Assembly: GCA_019412865.1 (NCBI GenBank)
Contig: DXOJ01000232.1
Coordinates: 1 to 5,485 of the forward strand
Length of the DNA stretch: 5,485 nt
Reading direction: 5' to 3'
Source: Bacteroides sp.
Lineage (GTDB): Bacteria; Bacteroidota; Bacteroidia; Bacteroidales; Bacteroidaceae
Shown: positions 1 to 5,483 of the stretch, in pieces
How positions within the stretch are numbered: the stretch's first letter is position 1
How the letters are laid out: the number at the start of each line of letters is the position of its first letter
The notes under the pieces: generated by a model
Told to the model about the DNA's origin: nothing
The model's database searches: none
What the model saw: the letters and a program-made list of their open reading frames with translations, nothing else
Translations under genes and position numbers: made by a program

Positions 1-1
1 G

Positions 2-1438
2 AAAAATAGAATATCAATAAAATATGCGTTTTTTTGTGGAACAGCTTGCTGCATCTCATCTATACTACGTGCACAACAGGATGCATCCCAAATGAATGTG
101 CTTTTTATAATGGCTGATGATATGCGCCCCGAACTGGGGTGTTACGGGGTAGATGTAGTGAAAACTCCTAATATGGACCGTTTGGCGGCAAGTGGCGTCT
201 TGTTTCAGAATGCGTATTGTAATATTCCTGTGAGTGGGGCATCCCGGGCTAGTTTGTTGACGGGTGTATATCCTCATTACCCCGATCGCTTTATTAGTTT
301 TTCCGCCTATGCCAGCAAAGATTGTCCCGAAGCAATACCTATTTCGGGATGGTTCACCCGGAATGGTTATCATACTATTTCGGACGGCAAGGTGTTTCAT
401 CATATCAGCGATCATGCGGATTCGTGGAGTGAGCCTCCTTACCGGAATCATCCGGATGGATATGATGTATATTGGGCGGAATATAATAAATGGGAACTTT
501 GGATGAATTCGGAATCGGGAAAAACGATTAATCCGAAAACGATGAGGGGACCTTTTTGTGAATCTGCTGATGTTCCTGATACTGCCTATGATGATGGGAA
601 ACTTGCAAACCGAGCTATTCGTGACTTGAAAAGGATGAAGGAGGCTGGCAAACCTTTCTTCTTGGCTTGTGGTTTCTGGAAACCTCATTTGCCGTTCAAT
701 GCCCCAAAGAAATATTGGGATTTATATAAACGGGAGGAAATACCTTTGGCTACCAATCGTTTCCGACCTGAAGGATTGCCGGAGCAGGTTCGTAATTCGA
801 GCGAGATATATGCGTATGCACGGGTTGCGGATACGAGTGATATTGACTTCCAGCGGGAGGTAAAACATGGATATTATGCTTGTTTGAGTTATGTGGATGC
901 ACAGATTGGCAAGGTATTGGATGCATTGGATGAACTGGGATTATCGGATAATACAATTGTGGTTTTGTTGGGAGATCATGGCTGGAATCTGGGAGAACAT
1001 GATTTTATAGGTAAACATAATCTGATGAATACTTCTACTCATGTACCGTTGATTGTCCGTGTGCCGGGAATGAAAAAAGGAAAAACAAAATCGATGGTGG
1101 AATTTGTTGATTTGTACCCGACTTTATGTGAACTTTGTAAACTGCCTGTTCCCGCTGAACAGCTAAGCGGGCAAAGCTTTGCCGGGGTTTTCAAGAATCT
1201 GAAAGCTAAGACGAAAGGTGAAGTCTATATTCAGTGGGAAGGAGGAGATAATGCCGTTGACCGGCGTTATAGTTATGCGGAATGGATGAAAGGCGACGTG
1301 AAGAAAGCCAGTATGTTGTTTGACCATCGGATTGACGGGAAGGAAAACAAGAATCGGGTCGATGAAAAAAAATATAAGAATAAGGTTGAATCATTATCTT
1401 CTTTTATCAGAATAAAGAAGTCATCATTAAAGAAATAA
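2..1438 (+). CDS. Secreted S1-family sulfatase, iduronate-2-sulfatase-like (S1_7-like), 5' end at or beyond window edge
   Basis: Predicted to hydrolyse a sulfate ester on a glycan, probably in the periplasm or at the cell surface. Residues are numbered from Met at base 92. Seen: N-terminal metal-binding Asp pair D9-D10 in the NVLFIMADD strand; formylglycine core S48-G-A-S-R52 followed by ASLLTG; GKVFHH at 99-104; KPH at 197-199; DHGW at 295-298; GEH at 301-303; GKHN at 307-310; H317; and a C-terminal LFDH..G.EN tail. Order and spacing follow human iduronate-2-sulfatase and SulfAtlas S1_7. The core Ser is modified in this family by the radical-SAM enzyme anSME. The frame stays open from base 2 to 91 and encodes a basic then hydrophobic stretch ending ILRAQQ, a signal peptide with likely cleavage after RA. 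Base 1 is G, so the codon just before base 2 could be the ATG, giving about 479 aa. The Met at 92 would lack any export signal. The GH2 gene follows after one base. The exact substrate is unknown. Confidence 0.9.
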   Translation, partial: KNRISIKYAFFCGTACCISSILRAQQDASQMNVLFIMADDMRPELGCYGVDVVKTPNMDRLAASGVLFQNAYCNIPVSGASRASLLTGVYPHYPDRFISFSAYASKDCPEAIPISGWFTRNGYHTISDGKVFHHISDHADSWSEPPYRNHPDGYDVYWAEYNKWELWMNSESGKTINPKTMRGPFCESADVPDTAYDDGKLANRAIRDLKRMKEAGKPFFLACGFWKPHLPFNAPKKYWDLYKREEIPLATNRFRPEGLPEQVRNSSEIYAYARVADTSDIDFQREVKHGYYACLSYVDAQIGKVLDALDELGLSDNTIVVLLGDHGWNLGEHDFIGKHNLMNTSTHVPLIVRVPGMKKGKTKSMVEFVDLYPTLCELCKLPVPAEQLSGQSFAGVFKNLKAKTKGEVYIQWEGGDNAVDRRYSYAEWMKGDVKKASMLFDHRIDGKENKNRVDEKKYKNKVESLSSFIRIKKSSLKK

Positions 1439-1439
1439 T

Positions 1440-3488
1440 ATGAAAACAGTTTTATTACAGTCCAGCCGTTTGGTATCGGTTGTTTTATTCATGCTTTACG
1501 GAATGTCGATGTTTGCCCAGCGACAGGATATCTTGCTAAATAATGATTGGAATTTCCGGTTTTCGCATCAGGTACAGAAGGGAACAGAGGTAAGAGTTGA
1601 TTTGCCTCATACTTGGAATGCGCAGGATGCTTTGTCCGGTAAGATAGACTATAAACGGGGAATTGGTAATTATGAGAAGAATTTATTTATTCGTCCCGAA
1701 TGGAAAGGAAAACGTCTTTTTATTCGTTTCGAAGGAGTGAATAACATTGCAGATGTGTTTATAAATCGTCGTCATATAGGTGAGCATCGTGGGGGATATG
1801 GAGCTTTTATCTTTGAGATCACAGGAAAGGTGGAATATGGAAAAGAAAACTCTATATTAGTACGGGTGAATAATGGTGAACAGTTGGATATTATGCCTCT
1901 GGTCGGTGACTTTAATTTTTACGGAGGTATTTATCGTGATGTACATTTGTTGATTACTGATGAGACGTGTATTTCTCCTTTGGATTATGCTTCCCCCGGA
2001 GTACGTCTGATACAGGATAGTGTGAGCCATCGGTATGCTAAGGTGCGGGCTATTGTTGATTTATCAAACGGGAGTAGTGGTAATCAGGAAGTGGAGCTTA
2101 ACGTACGCCTGTTAGATGGTCAAAGGGTGGTGAAAGAAGGAACAAAGAATGTGAATCTTTCTGGAAACGAAGTAATGCAGCAGGAACTTACATTTGAAAT
2201 CGATCAGCCTCATTTGTGGAATGGTCGTCAGGATCCTTTCCTTTATCAGGCGGAAGTGACTCTTTTCCGGAATGGTCAGATGGTAGATCGTGTTACACAA
2301 CCGTTAGGACTTCGTTTTTACCGGATCGACCCTGATAAAGGTTTTTTCCTGAATGGAAAACATTTGCCTCTTCAAGGCGTTTGCCGTCATCAGGATAGGA
2401 GTGAGGTGGGCAATGCGCTGCGCCCGCAACACCATGAGGAAGATGTGGCATTGATGTTGGAGATGGGAGTGAATGCTGTTCGTTTGGCGCATTATCCGCA
2501 GGCTACTTATTTTTATGATCTGATGGATAAGAATGGTATTATTGTATGGGCTGAAATACCTTTTGTGGGTCCTGGTGGATATAATGATAAAGGTTTTGTG
2601 GATTTACCTGCTTTCCGTGCCAACGGAAAAGAGCAGCTCAAAGAACTGATTCGTCAACATTATAATCATCCTTCTATTTGTGTATGGGGGCTGTTTAATG
2701 AGTTGACGGAGTTGGGAGATAATCCGGTTGAGTACATCAAAGAATTAAATGTGCTGGCACATCAGGAAGATACTACCCGGCCTACGACCTCCGCAAGTAA
2801 TCAAATGGGAGATTTGAATTTCATAACGGATGCTATTGCTTGGAACCGTTATGATGGATGGTATGGTGGCACTCCCGCTGATTTGGGGAAATGGTTGGAT
2901 CGAATGCATAAGGATCATCCGGAAATATGTATTGCTATCAGTGAATATGGTGCCGGCGCAAGTATTTACCATCAACAAGATTCGTTGGTTAAAACTGTAC
3001 CAACCAGTTGGTGGCATCCTGAAAACTGGCAGACGTATTATCACATTGAAAACTGGAAAACAATCTCTTCCCGTCCTTATGTATGGGGGAGCTTTGTCTG
3101 GAATATGTTTGATTTTGGCGCTGCACATCGCACTGAAGGAGACCGTCCCGGAATTAATGATAAAGGTTTGGTTACCTTCGACCGGAAAGTTCGTAAAGAT
3201 GCTTTCTACTTCTATAAGGCCAACTGGAATAGGGAAGAACCAATGCTTTATTTAACAGGCAAACGTGACACAGTACGTACACAACGTTTGCAAACAATTA
3301 CTGCTTTCACGAATCTGTCAGGAGCCGAATTGTTTGTAAACGGTAAGAGTTATGGTAAAGCAATACCGGATTCGTATGCTATTCTGGAATGGAAAAATGT
3401 GGAGCTACAACCTGGTGAAAATGAAATAAAGGTTGTTTCCACTAATAAGAAGTTACCTTTGAGCGATAGCTTTCATTGTAGATTGTGA
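1440..3488 (+). CDS. Secreted glycoside hydrolase family 2 (beta-galactosidase/beta-glucuronidase-type)
   Basis: Retaining exo-beta-glycosidase that removes a terminal beta-linked sugar. A signal peptide covers residues 1-26, with likely cleavage at MFA|QR. Then come the GH2 jelly-roll sugar-binding domain (about 30-175, with LPHTWN and YEKNLFI), the Ig-like domain (about 180-295), the TIM barrel (about 298-600) and a DUF4982-like C-terminal domain (about 605-680, ending LSDSFHCRL). Acid/base is E421 in GLFNE; the nucleophile is E502 in ISEYGAG; H351 (RLAHYP) and W554 (FVWNMFDF) are further conserved pocket residues. NRYDGWY at 469-475 and N573-D-K575 align with E. coli beta-glucuronidase NRYYGWY and its carboxylate-binding N-x-K, so uronidase activity is possible, although similar NDKG loops also occur in Bacteroides proteins annotated as beta-galactosidases. 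At 682 aa it is shorter than many Bacteroides GH2s of about 800 aa or more but lacks no core domain. The ATG lies one base after the sulfatase stop (TAATATG), suggesting translational coupling; a terminator follows. Confidence 0.93.
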   Translation: MKTVLLQSSRLVSVVLFMLYGMSMFAQRQDILLNNDWNFRFSHQVQKGTEVRVDLPHTWNAQDALSGKIDYKRGIGNYEKNLFIRPEWKGKRLFIRFEGVNNIADVFINRRHIGEHRGGYGAFIFEITGKVEYGKENSILVRVNNGEQLDIMPLVGDFNFYGGIYRDVHLLITDETCISPLDYASPGVRLIQDSVSHRYAKVRAIVDLSNGSSGNQEVELNVRLLDGQRVVKEGTKNVNLSGNEVMQQELTFEIDQPHLWNGRQDPFLYQAEVTLFRNGQMVDRVTQPLGLRFYRIDPDKGFFLNGKHLPLQGVCRHQDRSEVGNALRPQHHEEDVALMLEMGVNAVRLAHYPQATYFYDLMDKNGIIVWAEIPFVGPGGYNDKGFVDLPAFRANGKEQLKELIRQHYNHPSICVWGLFNELTELGDNPVEYIKELNVLAHQEDTTRPTTSASNQMGDLNFITDAIAWNRYDGWYGGTPADLGKWLDRMHKDHPEICIAISEYGAGASIYHQQDSLVKTVPTSWWHPENWQTYYHIENWKTISSRPYVWGSFVWNMFDFGAAHRTEGDRPGINDKGLVTFDRKVRKDAFYFYKANWNREEPMLYLTGKRDTVRTQRLQTITAFTNLSGAELFVNGKSYGKAIPDSYAILEWKNVELQPGENEIKVVSTNKKLPLSDSFHCRL

Positions 3489-3515
3489 TAGGTCGTTTAA
3501 ATGATAATCGGAAAG

Positions 3516-3551
3516 AGCACTGTAAACAGAGTAGGTTTGCAGTGCTTTTTT
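3516..3551 (+). terminator. Intrinsic terminator of the sulfatase-GH2 operon
   Basis: A 12-bp stem (3516-3527 with 3535-3546, one G.U pair) closes a 7-nt loop, AGAGTAG, and ends in a run of six T (3546-3551). It starts 27 bases after the GH2 stop and ends directly against the stop codon of the convergent DUF2809 gene. Read on the - strand, the hairpin is followed only by the weak T-rich tract TCTTTC, so it may act less efficiently for that gene. Confidence 0.9.
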
Positions 3552-3950
3552 CTAGGAAGGTCTCTTTGGGGAGATAATGGCCCTTCCTGAATCTATAACA
3601 GCGGATAATAATACTCCAACAGTATAACAGATCATATCTGACCATAGAAAACCATGTCCAAAGATTAATGCTCCAAGTGTGGTGTTTCGTACAGTATTTG
3701 CCCAGTCTGCTTGGTATAGTTGGCTAATTTCTATACAATAAGAAAATAATAAGGAAATAACAATGGTCTTGAGTATAGATAATGACGGGAAAAGAAAGCG
3801 TATTCCACAATATACCATGGCTGCCCAAAGCGTATCGCCTGAATACTCTGCAATAAATTCGGGCAATATATCACCATGTTTTCGGGAAGCCAATCCTAAC
3901 ACTATAATTGCGAAAGTAATTGCTAAATAAATCCAACGTTTGTTTTTCAC
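3552..3950 (-). CDS. DUF2809 family (VanZ-like) integral membrane protein
   Basis: A 132-aa inner-membrane protein of unknown function. Four hydrophobic segments are visible at about 5-22, 38-54, 58-79 and 102-121. Residues I recognise as typical of DUF2809 are SRK at 22-24, SGDTLWA at 37-43, E74-I-S-Q-L-Y79, W83 with R88, TLG at 91-93 and GHGFLWSD at 98-105. These give the compact polytopic layout seen in VanZ-like proteins; that relationship does not imply glycopeptide resistance. The start is GTG at 3948-3950: the in-frame codons back to the TAA at 3978-3980 include no ATG, and the following MKNKRW gives a normal basic N-terminus. A TAAATTTG box lies 22 bases upstream. The gene converges on the GH2 gene and diverges from the OmpA-like gene, so it is probably transcribed alone. 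RefSeq sometimes labels this family 'ribosomal maturation YjgA family', which the sequence does not support. Confidence 0.85.
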   Translation of the reverse strand: MKNKRWIYLAITFAIIVLGLASRKHGDILPEFIAEYSGDTLWAAMVYCGIRFLFPSLSILKTIVISLLFSYCIEISQLYQADWANTVRNTTLGALIFGHGFLWSDMICYTVGVLLSAVIDSGRAIISPKRPS

Positions 3951-4191
3951 GCAGTAATGTTTTAGTATGGTGCAAATTTATAAAATTAAGTTGGATAACT
4001 TGGCAGGATGGATCAAACTCTGATAAAAACAGATTTTATTTACATACTAAACCTTTCGTTCTTTTGAAATGTTATAAGGTCGTTCGAGCTTTATCTCGAT
4101 AAATGTGTTCATAACCAACCGATTTACGCAATTGTTGTGGAAACGGCTGCAGTTGGGCACTTAAAAAGTTAGTAATTAAAATAATAGAGTT
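3951..4191. other. Divergent intergenic region between DUF2809 and OmpA-like genes
   Basis: This 241-bp gap must hold the promoters of both flanking genes. For the - strand gene there is a TAAATTTG box (3973-3980). For the + strand gene I found no clean TAnnTTTG; the nearest is TAAATGTG at about 4100-4107, one base off and without a -33 partner. A small perfect hairpin, TCGAG-CTTTAT-CTCGA (4084-4099), lies just before it and could be a short operator or leader stem. A 60-codon + strand frame here (3920-4102) looks non-coding. Confidence 0.5.
3973..3980 (-). promoter_or_regulatory. Candidate Bacteroides -7 box for the DUF2809 gene
   Basis: The - strand reads TAAATTTG, an exact match to the Bacteroides TAnnTTTG -7 consensus, 22 bases before the GTG start. 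This would give a leader of roughly 15 nt. No good TTTG-like -33 element is seen at 19-21 bases upstream, so the call rests on the -7 box and its position. Confidence 0.45.
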
Positions 4192-5085
4192 ATGAAGAAT
4201 CTTTTTCGACCGTTGTTAGTACTGACAGGATGTATAGTATTGGCGAGTTGTGTAAGTCAGAAGCAATTTAAAGGTTTAAAAACTGATTATACAAAGTTGC
4301 AAACAGAATATCAGGAAAGTCAATTGCAGCTAAGAGAAAATCAGGCACGTTCAACAAGTCTTGAGGAGAGACTTGCCGAAGCGCAGCGGAATAATAGTGA
4401 GTTACGCAAGAGCTTGTCCGATATGCAAAGCATCTTGAATAAGAGTCTTACACAGAGCTCTCAAGGGAATATGAATATGGGTAAGTTGATAGATGAGATC
4501 AATGCTTCAAACCGTTTCATCCAGCATTTGGTTAAAGAAAAGAATAGATCAGACTCTTTGAATCTCGTAATGGTCAATAAACTTACCCGTTCGCTTACCC
4601 GTGAAGAGATGCGTGACTTGGATATTAAGGTATTGAAAGGTGTTGTATATATTTCCTTAGCAGATAACATGCTTTATAAATCAGGAAGTTATGAAATTAG
4701 CAATAAAGCAGAGGCTGTGCTTAGTAAAATAGCCAAAATCATTCAGGACTACAAAGATTATGATGTTTTGGTAGAAGGAAATACAGATACCGATCCGATA
4801 TCTCGTACGAATATACGTAATAATTGGGATTTGAGTGCGTTGCGTGCTTCATCTGTTGTTCAGGCATTACAGAATATTTATGGTATAAATCCCAAACGCC
4901 TAACTGCTGCCGGTCGAGGTGAATTTAATCCGGTAGCCGGTAATGATACGGCAGAAGGAAAAGCTCGTAACCGCCGGACCGAGATTATTATAACTCCTAA
5001 ACTGGATCAGTTTATGGATTTGATAGATCAGGCTCCTGATAATTCTTCATCAGGTATAGTGGGGGATGAGAATACAAAAGAGTAA
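4192..5085 (+). CDS. OmpA-family outer-membrane lipoprotein with peptidoglycan-binding domain
   Basis: A 297-aa lipoprotein expected to anchor the outer membrane to peptidoglycan. The signal peptide ends in lipobox VLAS-C20, with lipidation at C20; the following VSQKQ lacks an obvious Bacteroidota surface-export signal rich in acidic residues. Residues about 25-85 are Gln/Glu/Leu-rich with heptad-like spacing, indicating a coiled-coil stalk. The OmpA_C-like domain covers about 150-268: LYKSGSYEIS (161-170), VEGNTDTDPI (194-203), NNWDLSALRASSVVQAL (210-226), LTAAGRGEFNPVA (237-249) and NRRTEI (260-265). D199 and R218 match the Asp/Arg pair that contacts diaminopimelate in OmpA-like domains. 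The usual GHTD is GNTD here, and the loop between D199 and R218 is about four residues longer than in A. baumannii OmpA, closer to the MotB-like subgroup. The start is the only ATG giving an intact lipoprotein signal. It stands alone, with a strong terminator downstream. Confidence 0.93.
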   Translation: MKNLFRPLLVLTGCIVLASCVSQKQFKGLKTDYTKLQTEYQESQLQLRENQARSTSLEERLAEAQRNNSELRKSLSDMQSILNKSLTQSSQGNMNMGKLIDEINASNRFIQHLVKEKNRSDSLNLVMVNKLTRSLTREEMRDLDIKVLKGVVYISLADNMLYKSGSYEISNKAEAVLSKIAKIIQDYKDYDVLVEGNTDTDPISRTNIRNNWDLSALRASSVVQALQNIYGINPKRLTAAGRGEFNPVAGNDTAEGKARNRRTEIIITPKLDQFMDLIDQAPDNSSSGIVGDENTKE

Positions 5086-5105
5086 AGGAAATATTTCCAT
5101 CTAGG

Positions 5106-5151
5106 GCTAATAATAAAGCGATGAATTTGAATTCATCGCTTTATTATTAGC
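5106..5151 (+). terminator. Perfect 22-bp inverted repeat, likely bidirectional terminator after OmpA-like gene
   Basis: Arms 5106-5127 and 5130-5151 are perfect reverse complements around a 2-base centre, TG. The GC-containing core GCGATGAATT is flanked by AATAATAAA on the left and TTTATTATT on the right, so either strand gives a stem followed by a U-rich tract. It lies 20 bases after the OmpA-like stop. The perfect pairing of even the A/T flanks is longer than an ordinary terminator needs. Confidence 0.85.
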
Positions 5152-5265
5152 AATTTGAAACAGATACAGTAAAGTGTTAGAGGTATCTATATTTTATTTT
5201 CAGAGCTTGAGAAATTGCTCTATTTTATAGAGAGTCCGATTTGAAATGAGTATTGCTGATTTTAA

Positions 5266-5439
5266 ATGTTTTCGGCAGATGGACCTATTTTGAAAATTCA
5301 AACTCATATGGATAAGGAGTTTGATTCCATGAAACCCATTCTATCTTTCCATAATTATGCAAATCACATGGGAAAACTACAGAATAGTCCCATGGATTAT
5401 ATCGATATGGTATGTCAACATATTGACAAGCATAAGTAG
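5266..5439 (+). CDS. Small unrecognised ORF, 57 codons (36 from the internal ATG at 5329)
   Basis: I do not recognise this product. The frame runs from ATG at 5266, immediately after an in-frame TAA, to TAG at 5437-5439. The predicted peptide is soluble and polar, rich in His, Met, Asp and Lys, with no membrane segment or signal. The internal ATG at 5329 has AAGGAG (5314-5319) nine bases upstream and would give a 36-aa peptide beginning MKPILSFHNY and ending CQHIDKHK. AAGGAG overlaps the right arm of an 8-bp hairpin. No TAnnTTTG promoter is visible just upstream, and the preceding gene is terminated at 5106-5151. It may be a real small gene, a remnant of a longer gene, or chance. Confidence 0.25.
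   Translation: MFSADGPILKIQTHMDKEFDSMKPILSFHNYANHMGKLQNSPMDYIDMVCQHIDKHK
5298..5324 (+). promoter_or_regulatory. 8-bp hairpin overlapping a possible ribosome binding site
   Basis: TCAAACTC (5298-5305) and GAGTTTGA (5317-5324) pair perfectly around an 11-base loop. The GAG of the possible ribosome binding site AAGGAG (5314-5319) starts the right arm, and the internal ATG at 5329 lies just outside. If the ORF is real, folding would hide its ribosome binding site. Bacteroides rely little on Shine-Dalgarno pairing, so this is tentative. Confidence 0.25.
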
Positions 5440-5452
5440 TTATTCATAATTA

Positions 5453-5483
5453 TTTCACATATGTCGAAATTGCATTATCTTTG
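5453..5483 (+). promoter_or_regulatory. Bacteroides-type promoter reading out of the window to the right
   Basis: TATCTTTG at 5476-5483 exactly fits the TAnnTTTG -7 consensus. TTTC at 5453-5456, one base off the TTTG -33 element, precedes it with a 19-base spacer, the usual distance. Transcription would begin just past the window edge, so the gene it serves is not visible. Confidence 0.65.

Noticed and set aside
65..688. Long - strand frame (207 codons) opposite the sulfatase
   Set aside because: It lies fully antisense to a clear sulfatase, is rich in Arg/Ile/His low-complexity sequence, and has no recognisable domain; it is a shadow of the codon pattern on the other strand.
2745..3255. Overlapping frames of 127 codons (- strand, 2745-3128) and 141 codons (+ strand, 2830-3255) inside the GH2 gene
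   Set aside because: Both lie within the catalytic barrel coding sequence, including the nucleophile region, and have no sensible domain or start signal.
3552..3950. Possible glycopeptide-resistance VanZ gene
   Set aside because: The motifs fit DUF2809, there is no vanHAX context, and family resemblance alone does not support a resistance role.
4010..4020. The - strand reads GAGTTTGATCC, like the start of 16S rRNA
   Set aside because: Only 11 bases match and the following sequence diverges at once; it is a chance match, not an rRNA fragment.
3920..4102. 60-codon + strand frame across the start of the DUF2809 gene and the divergent gap
   Set aside because: It is antisense to a conserved gene start, has no promoter or family resemblance, and stops before the OmpA-like gene.
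4461..4670. 69-codon - strand frame inside the OmpA-like gene
   Set aside because: Shadow frame antisense to the linker and start of the OmpA-like domain, with no features of its own.
5106..5151. Inverted repeat as the end of an insertion sequence
   Set aside because: There is no transposase, partner copy or target duplication in the window, and position and U-rich flanks right after a gene fit a terminator better.
5246..5293. 15-codon frame MSIADFKCFRQMDLF
   Set aside because: Too short to support, and the stop lies in the other frame of the small ORF; a frameshifted fusion with the 57-codon ORF is conceivable but not shown.
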